Shown here piece after piece: positions 14,642 through 23,227 of a stretch of 24,321 nt of DNA. The notes beneath the pieces are model-generated. The model made no database searches. It had not been told where the DNA came from and worked only from the letters and a program-made list of their open reading frames with translations. Position 1 is the stretch's first letter. Each line of letters begins with the position of its first letter. Source of the stretch: Anaerolineales bacterium UBA4823 (lineage in GTDB: Bacteria; Chloroflexota; Anaerolineae; Anaerolineales; UBA4823); assembly GCA_002402275.1 (NCBI GenBank), contig DHFN01000203.1:1-24321 (forward strand), read 5' to 3'. The position numbers and the translations under genes were made by a program.

Positions 14642-15676
14642 TTATTTTTGAGTATATACAAAATGGTTCGTCAATGTGTAATAAACGTAATTCTGCCAAA
14701 GTTTCAGCATATCTTCGCGACTATATTCATGGGTGTCAAAGGTTTGCAGAACGAGCCTGCCTCCTAAACAGCTTGTCAAAACCGCCCGTGAGTTAGGCTT
14801 ACTGGGATCGATTCCGATCACAAATGCAGCATCACCAACCGCTTTATTGTTGTAATATTTGATTTTCATCAAGTCCCCGACATCACCCGACCAGAATCGG
14901 TTTGGTCGTAATGTGCCCATCTCGTTCGGTTGGGTCAAGATCGGATGGTCGGGAATGAGATACCACACATCCCGTATACCCGGGTTGGACCAATCCTTCT
15001 CCACTTCAACTCCACACTGATCGAGAATCTTTTTGATCTTGCCTTGGGACAAACTGTCAATATCCCACATTTCCATGATGACCCCGGCACCTTTTTGCAA
15101 CCGTTCGTTGATATAGTCAAAATATTCACCGCTTATTTTTCCGGTTAATTCGGAAGAGATGATCAGTAAATCATAATCTGCTGGGCTGACGAGTTCTTTT
15201 TTCAACCAGCCTTCAGCACTGCCAACATCGGTATAAATATAACCAGCCTCATCTAATGCCCGTTTGACATACCGTTCGACTTTATAACGATTTCCTGACA
15301 TATCTTCAAAGAGCAATATCTTCGCTCCTTTCCGCAGGGCATCTAAATCCATCGTTTGACCAGGCTGGATAAAAGGCGTTGGAGGAGATTCGGTTTCCAG
15401 CCCTGGGGGTACAGTGATGACGGGTTGTTCCGTTATGATTTCAGGGATGACCGGAGGGATTTCAGTTGGTATAGGAGTATCCGTGGCTGGTTGATTGAGG
15501 GCTGCTTGCGTGGCTTGAAGTGCCAGACTGGTTCCCTCAAGTGACATTGCGGTCATGGTTGCGTCGCTGGAACCTCCTGAATTGCCTGGAACAGCACAAG
15601 TAACTGAAAGGAGAACTAACATACTGATGGATAAAATAATAGGAATGAAATTATGCATAGTAGAATATTTTTTCAT
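14642..15676 (-). CDS. lipoprotein of unknown function, paralogue B
   Basis: A 344-residue secreted protein homologous to paralogue A at 8971-9933. Residues 1-27 form a hydrophobic signal ending LLSVTC; the lipobox is not canonical (T before C27), so lipidation is likely but not certain. A segment rich in Ala/Thr/Leu/Gln (ATMTAMSLEGTSLALQATQ) and a Pro/Thr linker follow. The shared domain starts at DALRKGAKILLFED, with VERYVKRALDEAGYIYTD, YDLLIISSELTG, GVIMEMWDIDS, CGVEVEKDW, and LGGRLVLQTFDTHEYS near the end. AGAAGG sits 5 nt before the ATG. The linker is longer than in paralogue A. Function is unknown; an alpha/beta ligand-binding or amidotransferase-like fold is possible. Confidence 0.8.
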   Translation of the reverse strand: MKKYSTMHNFIPIILSISMLVLLSVTCAVPGNSGGSSDATMTAMSLEGTSLALQATQAALNQPATDTPIPTEIPPVIPEIITEQPVITVPPGLETESPPTPFIQPGQTMDLDALRKGAKILLFEDMSGNRYKVERYVKRALDEAGYIYTDVGSAEGWLKKELVSPADYDLLIISSELTGKISGEYFDYINERLQKGAGVIMEMWDIDSLSQGKIKKILDQCGVEVEKDWSNPGIRDVWYLIPDHPILTQPNEMGTLRPNRFWSGDVGDLMKIKYYNNKAVGDAAFVIGIDPSKPNSRAVLTSCLGGRLVLQTFDTHEYSREDMLKLWQNYVYYTLTNHFVYTQK

Positions 15677-15715
15677 ATAAACCTTCTTGTTGACAGTTAA
15701 TTTATTGTTAATAAT

Positions 15716-15743
15716 AGTATAGAGATAAATTATAAAAAGTCAA
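15716..15743 (-). promoter_or_regulatory. promoter of lipoprotein gene B
   Basis: On the minus strand: TTGACT (15743-15738), 16-nt spacer, TATACT (15721-15716), 39 bp before the start codon. Both hexamers and the spacing are the same as at 8895-8922 in front of paralogue A, although the spacer sequences differ. Confidence 0.7.
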
Positions 15744-15756
15744 TAGAATGTATGGT

Positions 15757-16362
15757 TTAGGAATTTTCTATTTGCCGGGCGAGTTCTTCCGCAGCCGCAA
15801 ATTCTTCAGGAGTATTGACGTTTCGGAAAATTAATCCCGATGGATCAATTACTTTTACTTCTTCGATGCTCAAAAAGCGGATATTCGCTGAAGCGAACCA
15901 GGCATCTGCCCGCCAATAACCTTCCTCTATAGCTTCTCGAACAAGCGCTAAACTGGTTTCCTTCCGATATACTGCATGGAAAGACTCGCTTCCTTCTTCA
16001 GATTGGGGGATCACTGCATCAACATGGCTATTCTCTAACATTTCAAACAACGTTTGAAAGAATTGTGGATTGGCAAATGGCATATCGCAGGCAACGACTG
16101 CTACATATGGGTTGCGAGCAGCTTGCAATGCGGTGTAGAGACCACCTAAAGCACCTCGCCCGGGAAAAATATCGGTTATCAGAGGCAGACCTAAAAATAG
16201 ATAGTTCTGGGGGTGATTGGTGGTGATTAAATGCTCCTCTGCCACTGGTCGTAATCGTTCGAGCACCCGTTGAATTAAAGGCTGCCCTAGAAATGGCACC
16301 AACGCTTTATCTCGCCCCATACGGCGTGATTCGCCGCCAGCTTGAATAACCAATGTCCGCAT
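15757..16362 (-). CDS. mobA: molybdenum cofactor guanylyltransferase
   Basis: A 201-residue nucleotidyltransferase that links GMP to molybdopterin cofactor. The N-terminal signature is L-V-I-Q-A-G-G-E-S-R-R-M-G-R-D-K-A (4-20), with K19 in the expected nucleotide-binding position. D93 in VVACDMPF matches the metal-binding aspartate. GALGGLYTAL (70-79) and the C-terminal FRNVNTPEEF are also typical. No other molybdenum cofactor gene is in the window. A related role such as MobA/CTP:molybdopterin cytidylyltransferase cannot be fully excluded, but the N-terminal motif favours MobA. No Shine-Dalgarno is evident before the ATG. Confidence 0.88.
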   Translation of the reverse strand: MRTLVIQAGGESRRMGRDKALVPFLGQPLIQRVLERLRPVAEEHLITTNHPQNYLFLGLPLITDIFPGRGALGGLYTALQAARNPYVAVVACDMPFANPQFFQTLFEMLENSHVDAVIPQSEEGSESFHAVYRKETSLALVREAIEEGYWRADAWFASANIRFLSIEEVKVIDPSGLIFRNVNTPEEFAAAEELARQIENS

Positions 16363-16436
16363 AAATTAAGTTTATCATGAAACATCTTTAAAACAGATTT
16401 TTTCATTGCAGGTTTATTGATCTATGAACTAATCCC

Positions 16437-16466
16437 CTGCAGGTTTTGATGGACAAAACCAGGCAG
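16437..16466 (+). promoter_or_regulatory. inverted repeat just upstream of the amrS -10 element
   Basis: GGTTTTG (16442-16448) and CAAAACC (16454-16460) form a perfect 7-bp stem, extended by CTGC/GCAG on the outside. A perfect TATAAT follows at 16476-16481, so the repeat covers the expected -35 region. It lies between divergent genes (mobA and the radical SAM gene), which argues against a terminator and for an operator. Confidence 0.4.
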
Positions 16467-16475
16467 AGTTTGTTG

Positions 16476-16481
16476 TATAAT
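16476..16481 (+). promoter_or_regulatory. -10 element of the radical SAM gene
   Basis: A perfect TATAAT, 96 bp before the start of the radical SAM gene. The -35 region is poor (GACAAA-like at best), so transcription may need an activator or may be controlled at the overlapping inverted repeat. Confidence 0.4.
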
Positions 16482-16577
16482 GCTTGTGAATTCAATCCTT
16501 AGTCACAAAATTGAAAACCGTATCCAGAAAGTTGTTCTTCACCAAATATCAGTTCGTTCTTTATAAAAGAGATAAAA

Positions 16578-17690
16578 ATGAATACTGTTGCAGGAGTTTT
16601 AGATTCTTTAACCAAGGAAGGCGAGCTTTATGAAAAACTGAGTGATAACTCAGTCCGCTGTTATGCTTGTGCCCATCGTTGTTTAATTCGCCCAGGCAAA
16701 CGCGGTATCTGCAAAGTGCGTTTTAATCAAGAGGGTATATTACGAGTACCATATGGGTATGTGGCTGGTCTACAAGTAGACCCTATCGAGAAGAAACCTT
16801 ACTTCCACTTTCTACCTGGCAGTGATGCTTTAACTTTTGGGATGCTTGGATGTGATTTTCACTGTGAATTTTGTCAAAATTATGTAACCTCCCAATTTCT
16901 GCGTGATCCCGCTTCCAATCTTTCAACCAATTATGTTCGCCGGATCGCCCCTGAACAAGTGGTTAAATTTGCTATAGATAGTGGAGCCAAGGTCATCGCC
17001 TCGTCCTATAATGAACCGCTGATCACTTCTGAATGGTCTTTAGCCATATTCAAATTAGCGAACGAAGTTGGATTAAAGTGTGCATATGTGTCGAATGGCA
17101 ATGCTACCCCTGAAGTTTTACAATACCTGCGACCTTATCTAAGCGGTTATAAAATAGATCTAAAGACCATGCAGGATAAGCAGTATCGGAGAATTGGGGG
17201 CGTGTTAAGAAACGTTTTGGATAGTATCAAGCTTGCCTATCAAATGGGCTATTGGGTAGAAGTGGTCACGCTAGTCATTCCAGGTTTTAACGATAGTATA
17301 GAGGAGTTAATGGACGCTGCCCGGTTTTTGATCTCGGTATCTCCTGATATTCCCTGGCATGTAACCGCCTATCATCCCGATTACAAGATGAGCTCCCCCC
17401 CAGCCACACCAGTCAGCACCTTGATTCGGGCTGTCGAAATTGGTCAGGAAGTTGGTCTGCATTATGTCTATGCTGGCAACATTGTTGGCAGGGTGAAAGA
17501 TTATGAAAGCACATTTTGTCCCCATTGCCAGACTATACTGATAAAACGGTATGGTTATACGATCCAAGAATACCACATTACCTCTGAGGGTAAATGCCCA
17601 AAATGTGGCACTAGGATTGCTGGAGTTTGGACGAATGATCCGCAAAGTGTCCAGGTAGGCGGGTGGGGAATGCCACGAGCGTTATTTTAA
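16578..17690 (+). CDS. amrS: AmmeMemoRadiSam-system radical SAM enzyme
   Basis: A 370-residue radical SAM protein. N-terminal cysteines C28, C31, C35 and C45 (C-Y-A-C-x3-C, then G-I-C) form the first cysteine cluster of the family. The radical SAM motif C92-x3-C96-x2-C99 lies in MLGCDFHCEFCQN, followed by ASSYNEPLI, AYVSNGNATPE and YKIDLKTM. Two C-terminal CxxC pairs (CPHC near 314, CPKC near 340) look like a zinc ribbon. The family is related to pyruvate formate-lyase activating enzyme and is often encoded with AMMECR1 and MEMO1 homologues, but neither is seen in this window. The substrate is not established from sequence. Its last 9 bp overlap the convergent GNAT gene. Confidence 0.88.
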   Translation: MNTVAGVLDSLTKEGELYEKLSDNSVRCYACAHRCLIRPGKRGICKVRFNQEGILRVPYGYVAGLQVDPIEKKPYFHFLPGSDALTFGMLGCDFHCEFCQNYVTSQFLRDPASNLSTNYVRRIAPEQVVKFAIDSGAKVIASSYNEPLITSEWSLAIFKLANEVGLKCAYVSNGNATPEVLQYLRPYLSGYKIDLKTMQDKQYRRIGGVLRNVLDSIKLAYQMGYWVEVVTLVIPGFNDSIEELMDAARFLISVSPDIPWHVTAYHPDYKMSSPPATPVSTLIRAVEIGQEVGLHYVYAGNIVGRVKDYESTFCPHCQTILIKRYGYTIQEYHITSEGKCPKCGTRIAGVWTNDPQSVQVGGWGMPRALF

Positions 17691-18719
17691 TAATGAATGG
17701 GAAATAGTTATTCGCTTAATAAAACGGTCTATTCCCCCAAAGCGGTATTTGTAATCCTCGTTCCCGCGCATGAAGTCAAAGGTTTGCCTATGATGATCAA
17801 TTGCCCATTGGATCAGGTAACTTAATAACACCCAACCAGGAGAATACGGATTGAATTCGGGGTTGATCCCCGAGTTATAGACCCAAATGCGGTTGCCACA
17901 ATCAAAGTTGAGATAGGCTGCAGCTTTTTTATCTTCGATTTCCAAAAAAGCCAATTGTAACCAATGATGATTAAAAGCAGCCTGAATGGTCAAAAACATT
18001 TGTTTGCGCATGTCTGGAGTGAGAAATGCGTTTTTTTGCGGTTCAAACGCCATCAAATCAAATAGACTCTCCACCTCATCAGGAAGGTTTTTTTCATCCT
18101 CAACGATATACCATCGGTAGCTTATCCCTGATTCCTCAAGCCGCCGTATTTTCCGGCGGATTTCATGGCGCTGTTTTTTATCTAGAGTTCCCAGATAGGT
18201 TTCCCAATCCTCCGGTAGGGGAATATAGGGAGAATGTTGAAGTTGTTCTTGATGAATGGTTAAACCTAGTTTTGAGGCTGAAACTTCCAATGCTTGAATG
18301 GTAGGGGAGCTATCTAAAATGTTATCTAATTCAAGGGATTGCCAAGTTAGGGATGGCTCAGAAGTAAGATGGTGAAGTAGGTCCTGACAAAACTCATCAA
18401 GATATTCTGGGAGGGTGATGAAATCTAAAAAATCAGAGATCTCAATGCTTCCTAATAGTTTGAGAGCACGTTCGTTAAGCTTGTTTTGAGTCAAAAAAAG
18501 TGGAGCAATCCCAATCAATTGTTTTTGTTCGTTATGAGCCTGAACGATATATAATTCACCATTTTGCCATTCTCCGCCTCCCAAAGTTTTCCACCAATTA
18601 TATAAATATTCGTGTCGTAAAAACGGCACGTGACTTGCACTCTTTAATAATAGATTATTCCATTCCGTTGAAAGGTTTTCAAATTCAGAAGTGCTTTGGA
18701 TGACTGATAGATTGACCAT
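17682..18719 (-). CDS. GNAT-fold protein, CelD/BioF2-like
   Basis: A 345-residue cytoplasmic protein of the Acetyltransf_6 (CelD/BioF2/FemAB-like) group. The N-terminal half has the typical F-E-N-L-S-T-E-W-N-N-L-L and VPFLRHEYLYNWWKTLGG patterns. The second half has the basic K-K-Q-R-H-E-I-R-R-K-I-R-R-L-E helix near 178-193 and a GNAT-like core with A-A-A-Y-L-N-F-D, Y-N-S-G-I-N-P-E, P-G-W-V-L-L-S-Y-L-I and Y-K-Y-R-F-G-G at the end. Such proteins transfer acyl or aminoacyl groups in polysaccharide or cell-wall metabolism, but the substrate here is unknown. AAGGG before the ATG supports the start. It ends inside the tail of amrS. Confidence 0.8.
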   Translation of the reverse strand: MVNLSVIQSTSEFENLSTEWNNLLLKSASHVPFLRHEYLYNWWKTLGGGEWQNGELYIVQAHNEQKQLIGIAPLFLTQNKLNERALKLLGSIEISDFLDFITLPEYLDEFCQDLLHHLTSEPSLTWQSLELDNILDSSPTIQALEVSASKLGLTIHQEQLQHSPYIPLPEDWETYLGTLDKKQRHEIRRKIRRLEESGISYRWYIVEDEKNLPDEVESLFDLMAFEPQKNAFLTPDMRKQMFLTIQAAFNHHWLQLAFLEIEDKKAAAYLNFDCGNRIWVYNSGINPEFNPYSPGWVLLSYLIQWAIDHHRQTFDFMRGNEDYKYRFGGIDRFIKRITISHSLLK

Positions 18720-18851
18720 GATGCGCCCTTATTAAAAATTTAAGTGAAAGGATGAGATAAAATTTCAACCCGAATCACTTATAATGGGTATGATTTTACC
18801 AGTATAATGCTTAAAACATTATCCTCCATTGAATATTTTGTTTAAACGGTT

Positions 18852-21188
18852 ATGCCATTAACTTTTGACTTTCATATTGTGTCACTTCCGGTTCGGGATA
18901 CTGACCGCTCCGAAAAAGAGGGGATAGCGGGATTATATATTGAAACCAAACCTCACCATGTCAATCGCCATCGTCAAGGAGATTATCTGCTCTTAGATCT
19001 CTCCCTGTTGGGGAACTTGACTTTATCACCCGATAAGCAGACCCAATTATTACAACGCTTGAGTCAAGTCTATTTTAAATCCTCTGGTACAACAACCGGA
19101 GCTATGCGAATTGTTGCGGAAAGTTTAAATCATTTTTTGATGGAAAGAAATACACGTGCCAATGGAGAAGAGAGCCAGGTTGTAGGTTATCTTACTCAAA
19201 TGGTAGTTCATGGCGATAAGTTAACCTTAGCTCAAAGTGGACTTATTCATGCTTATTGGATCAATTCAGAAGGAGTGACGCATATCTTTGATCCTGAGCT
19301 AGCGGGGGATGGCTTGGGGGGTAATAAGAATGCCTCAGTTCGGTTTTTCCAATCTCTCATACAAGCTGGCGACAGCTTGATTCTGACATTACAACCCTCA
19401 GTAATGTGGAATGACACATTCTTAAGTTCGCTTTATGGTCAAGGACCAGAAGGCATTCGCCGCAAGCTAACCCAGATGAAAGCGGATCAAGAGGAAGCAA
19501 TTCTCATCCAAATACAACCAGGAACAGGAAAGGCGGTATTCGTCCCCACAAAGCCAACTCCGACAAGTCCTAGCCCTGAAGAGGTTTCTCAGTCTGAACG
19601 AAATGTTGTAAACATTCCTGGTCCAATAGTTCCGGAGCCCTTCAACCCTATTCAAGAACAGCCTGAAATGATTGAGAAAGGCGTAGTAGAGGTCGGGAAT
19701 ATCCCATCTGCGGGATTAAACGTAGAAGTTCCCGATCAGACCGCTGAAAATGAATCCGCCGTTACACCCCAAGTTACAGGCGCTGCCCCTCAACTTTCTG
19801 AATTAGGGACTGGACAAACCCAAAATATCCAGGCCTCAGAATCCTCAACATCAATCCTCAATCAACCTTTGCCAATTGAAAAATCGAACGAAAATCCCGA
19901 ACCTCCTTTTGAAACACAATCGGCATCAGATTTTTTGGGCGAATCTACCCCCAAGCGATCAGTATGGCTTAATTCCATTGATAATCTATTCCGAATTCCA
20001 ACTCCTATCATGGCGATCATAGCTGTCCTGGTGCCATTGATTGTGGTGGCAATTTCCAGCGCAGTATACCTACGTCAAGGCGGGGTAGGTGAGTTTGAAG
20101 GATATTATAGCCTGGCACAGCAATCTGCTATATATGCTCAAGCTCAAAGCAATCCTTTGACTCAAAGGACAGCTTGGATTGCGGTTTTGAAATATTTGGA
20201 TCAGGCAGAACAATACGGTCAATCGAATGAGACGCAAACTTTGCGTGCCCAAGCCCAAACTGCCATGGATCAGTTGGATTTCATCCAGCGTCTGGATTTT
20301 ATGGTGGCTTTGAGTGAGGGTTTGCCTGCTGATGCTCAAGTTGTGAAGATGATTGCCACCGAAAATGAGCTCTTTATGCTGGACACTTCAACAGGTGTCG
20401 TTTGGCGAGCCGAAGCCGCTGCTCGTGGATATGTCTTACATCCCGAAACTTCTTGTGGAGCTGGAATAAACGGATTGAGCATTGGGAAACTGATTGGTTT
20501 TTCTGTTGAGAAACGAATCAATGAAGTCTATTCTGTTATCCGGGCTGCCGATGCAAATGGTAATGTGGTTACCTGCCAATCGAATCAAAAACCCCGTTTA
20601 GAAAAGCTGACAGCTCCTGATACCGGCAAGGGAGCTCTAACTGGTTTCCTGGTGGAGCGTGGAAATTTTTATGCACTCGATCCGCAAAAAAATGCTGTTT
20701 GGATTTACTGGGGAGGAAAAGCCAATCAAAAACCGGAATTATTCTTTTCACAAGATATTCCTCCTATGAAAAATATCCTGGATTTTGCAGTTTATCAGGA
20801 TGACCTTTACCTGCTCTATCAAGATGGACATCTAGTGCAGTGTGCTTACAATTCTGTCACTCCCACTCGTTGTACTGACCCTCAACCTTATAAAGATTCG
20901 CGCCCGGGACGTGAAAATCAAGCGCTAAACCCTGAATCCCCCTTCAGCCGTGTTTTTGCTTCTCAACCACCTGATCCAGCGTTATATTTCTTGGAACCGA
21001 GTACACCAGCGATTTATCAGTTTAGCTTGCGTTTGTTAGCGTTTCATGTCCAATATCGAGAGAATTCTTTGTCTACATTTACAAAATTACCTCGTGGACA
21101 ACCAGCGAGTGCATTCGCGATTTCAACCGATCATCACTTGGCACTTCTGGCGTATGGCAATCAAATTTATTATGCCAGCCTACCTTAG
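18852..21188 (+). CDS. membrane protein with PP2C-like domain and extracellular beta-propeller-like region
   Basis: A 778-residue protein with four parts. Residues 1-215 resemble a PP2C-type phosphatase fold (TTTGAMRIVAESLNHFL, then VVHGDKLTLAQSGLIHAYW, then GDSLILTLQPSV). The usual metal-binding aspartates are not seen: the GDSR position reads Q-S-G-L. Residues about 230-380 are a Pro/Ser/Glu-rich linker. One transmembrane helix spans about 383-405. The outer part has an Ala/Gln-rich helical stretch (about 415-475), then repeated strand units (LFMLDTSTGVVW, FYALDPQKNAVWIYW, LYLLYQDGHLVQC) resembling a beta-propeller. Tail-to-tail with a VWA/FHA protein one base away. It may be a pseudophosphatase scaffold or sensor. 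No clear Shine-Dalgarno precedes the ATG. Confidence 0.65.
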   Translation: MPLTFDFHIVSLPVRDTDRSEKEGIAGLYIETKPHHVNRHRQGDYLLLDLSLLGNLTLSPDKQTQLLQRLSQVYFKSSGTTTGAMRIVAESLNHFLMERNTRANGEESQVVGYLTQMVVHGDKLTLAQSGLIHAYWINSEGVTHIFDPELAGDGLGGNKNASVRFFQSLIQAGDSLILTLQPSVMWNDTFLSSLYGQGPEGIRRKLTQMKADQEEAILIQIQPGTGKAVFVPTKPTPTSPSPEEVSQSERNVVNIPGPIVPEPFNPIQEQPEMIEKGVVEVGNIPSAGLNVEVPDQTAENESAVTPQVTGAAPQLSELGTGQTQNIQASESSTSILNQPLPIEKSNENPEPPFETQSASDFLGESTPKRSVWLNSIDNLFRIPTPIMAIIAVLVPLIVVAISSAVYLRQGGVGEFEGYYSLAQQSAIYAQAQSNPLTQRTAWIAVLKYLDQAEQYGQSNETQTLRAQAQTAMDQLDFIQRLDFMVALSEGLPADAQVVKMIATENELFMLDTSTGVVWRAEAAARGYVLHPETSCGAGINGLSIGKLIGFSVEKRINEVYSVIRAADANGNVVTCQSNQKPRLEKLTAPDTGKGALTGFLVERGNFYALDPQKNAVWIYWGGKANQKPELFFSQDIPPMKNILDFAVYQDDLYLLYQDGHLVQCAYNSVTPTRCTDPQPYKDSRPGRENQALNPESPFSRVFASQPPDPALYFLEPSTPAIYQFSLRLLAFHVQYRENSLSTFTKLPRGQPASAFAISTDHHLALLAYGNQIYYASLP

Positions 21189-21189
21189 G

Positions 21190-23103
21190 CTAACTAATCG
21201 AAAAGCGGAATCCTACCTTACCAAAATGAATCAAATCTCCATCTTCTAAAATGATCCCTTCTTGAGAAATGGGGGTGTAGTTGACCCAGGTCCCATATAA
21301 AGAACCATTATCCAACAACCGATACCGTCCATCTTCTAAACGCACTAGTTTGGCGTGGATTGCATCCACCGAAGGATCGTTGATGACAAATTGAACTGCA
21401 TCAGCGCGCTTTCCGATGCCAACTTCATCGCTGGTTAGATCATATTGTCCGGGAGTGACATCCGTCTTCGAGCTAGCTAGAGGGATAAGTCGCCCAAAAT
21501 TTTGTGGAAAAGGATTGTTGGAAACGGTCAGGTTGGGTTTAATAACCTGGCTGTGTAAAGGAAGAGGATGGATTGGAACGGGTTGAGACAAGGGATCTTG
21601 GGAGGTTTTGCGCGGAGAACTTAGCCGTTTGCTCATCCGCTGTGATACTGGGCTTAGTCGTCCTCCCATTATTAAAGCGAGTAAAAAAAGAGCAGCCGAA
21701 AACAGGATGATGCTGATTGCAATCCAAATGATATTTTGAGGAAGGAATTTGCTAGAGCTTTGTGCCGGATGTTCTACTTTAACATAAATGGGTGTTTCGA
21801 TGGTTTTCCCACTTAATCCTAATTGGTCAATCACTTCCACTTGCAGGATGTGATGACCAGATTGTTGATATTTTGTTAAATCCCAGGTGATTTGATCGTA
21901 TGGAGGTTGTTTGATCTCGTTGATGATAGTTCCATCAACCCAGAAACGGGTTAGCACAATTTGACGCTGGCGACCGTCCGGAAAATCTATAATCAGATTT
22001 AATTTCTGCTGGCTGGGGAATAAATCTCCACTTTGGGATTTGAAACTTGCTCCTGTAGTTGCATCATTTGGCTTTCGAATGATTTCGGTCGGTGGAGAGA
22101 TAAAAGCTGGATTAGGTGGTTTCAGGTCAAGTTTATAGCTTATCGAGGGGACTTGAATATTGAATTCTTTGGTATGAATCTCAGCGCTGACTTGTTGTTC
22201 ACCAGCATTTGTGATCTGAGAGGAATAACTCAAGGCATAACTGTATCGTAAGGGAGATAATAAAGCCTCTAAATCTGGAATATCTTGTGGTTTACGGATA
22301 GATGTAATGGAACCTTGAGTTTGTTCGGCTAGCTGAGTTAGGGGAGCATTAGGGGACGCCAGTTCATTTGGGGAGGTCACTAACCAGATATGGAAATGCA
22401 CCTGATTTTGATTAGCGCGTGCTTGCAGATTTTGGAGACTGACAACCTGATCGTCACTTAAAGGAGCAGTTATCAGCAGAACCAGCCGTTTCATTCCCGG
22501 ACGAGGAGGTGGATCAGCTGCGATATCAATGGCTTTTAATGCGCTGTCTAGCGAGGGAGACGGATTGGATGGGAGATTATAGGAAGCTAACGTGTAAAAG
22601 AGTTCGAGGGGGTTATTAAGGTGAGATTGACTTGGACCATCTGTGACAATTATGCTGAGATCGTCTAGTGTTGAGCCAAGTTTCTTTCTTGCCCATTCCA
22701 CCAGATTGCTGATCAAAAGATCATAATAAGTATTTCCCTCTTGATCACTCTGTAAAAATGAATCCCCTGGATTAATAACAAAAACGAGTTGGACACCCAG
22801 GTGCTCTTCATGAAAATCTTGAAGATTGACTGGTTGTCCATTTTCTAATAGTTGAAGATTATCTTTTCCTAATCCGTGTACGAATCCTCCCTTGGGATCA
22901 TGAATGTCCATCAAAATTTGTACAAGCGGAAATTGGTCCGTTTGCGGAGTGGAAAAGTGAGCTGTTGGTTGGGGTGCTTGGGCTAAGGTAGAGAAGGAAT
23001 CTCCACACCAAAAAATTTGAATAAAGCCAATCATTAGACCCAGGAATAGTGTTAATTTTTTTTGGCGGGTCATCCATCTGAATCTGGTTTTAAGCTTGCT
23101 CAT
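21190..23103 (-). CDS. membrane protein with extracellular VWA-like domain and cytoplasmic FHA domain
   Basis: A 637-residue protein. Residues 1-43 are a signal peptide with likely cleavage after AQA. Residues about 55-310 resemble a von Willebrand A fold (VQLVFVINPGDSF, then DLSIIVTDG, then MKRLVLLITAPLSDDQ), but the metal site DxSxS is replaced by N-P-G-D-S. Residues about 320-440 form beta-rich domains. A transmembrane helix spans about 455-478. The cytoplasmic tail has a Ser/Pro-rich linker and an FHA domain from about 548 (V-G-I-G-K-R-A, then S-V-D-A-I-H-A-K-L, then D-N-G-S-L-Y-G-T-W-V-N). The FHA serine-arginine pair reads D-A and the NGT asparagine is Tyr, so phosphothreonine binding is uncertain. 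It probably works with the adjacent PP2C-like protein. Confidence 0.75.
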   Translation of the reverse strand: MSKLKTRFRWMTRQKKLTLFLGLMIGFIQIFWCGDSFSTLAQAPQPTAHFSTPQTDQFPLVQILMDIHDPKGGFVHGLGKDNLQLLENGQPVNLQDFHEEHLGVQLVFVINPGDSFLQSDQEGNTYYDLLISNLVEWARKKLGSTLDDLSIIVTDGPSQSHLNNPLELFYTLASYNLPSNPSPSLDSALKAIDIAADPPPRPGMKRLVLLITAPLSDDQVVSLQNLQARANQNQVHFHIWLVTSPNELASPNAPLTQLAEQTQGSITSIRKPQDIPDLEALLSPLRYSYALSYSSQITNAGEQQVSAEIHTKEFNIQVPSISYKLDLKPPNPAFISPPTEIIRKPNDATTGASFKSQSGDLFPSQQKLNLIIDFPDGRQRQIVLTRFWVDGTIINEIKQPPYDQITWDLTKYQQSGHHILQVEVIDQLGLSGKTIETPIYVKVEHPAQSSSKFLPQNIIWIAISIILFSAALFLLALIMGGRLSPVSQRMSKRLSSPRKTSQDPLSQPVPIHPLPLHSQVIKPNLTVSNNPFPQNFGRLIPLASSKTDVTPGQYDLTSDEVGIGKRADAVQFVINDPSVDAIHAKLVRLEDGRYRLLDNGSLYGTWVNYTPISQEGIILEDGDLIHFGKVGFRFSIS

Positions 23104-23227
23104 AGCCTAAATTTTAACATAGCTTGAGGGGTTTTTAAGCGGACAGACTACCATAAAGAATGTTAGCTATCCAATTTGCTGAAGCGCAGATTATAATTCA
23201 GATATTGACTAAATTTGGGAGTTTTAA

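Noticed and set aside
18803..18822. Inverted repeat ATAATG/CATTAT before the PP2C-like gene
   Set aside because: Only 6-bp arms made of AT-rich -10-like sequence in an AT-rich intergenic region; easily due to chance.
23192..23197. TATAAT before gmd as a promoter
   Set aside because: The -10 match is perfect, but no acceptable -35 or extended -10 is present, so I did not list it as a feature.
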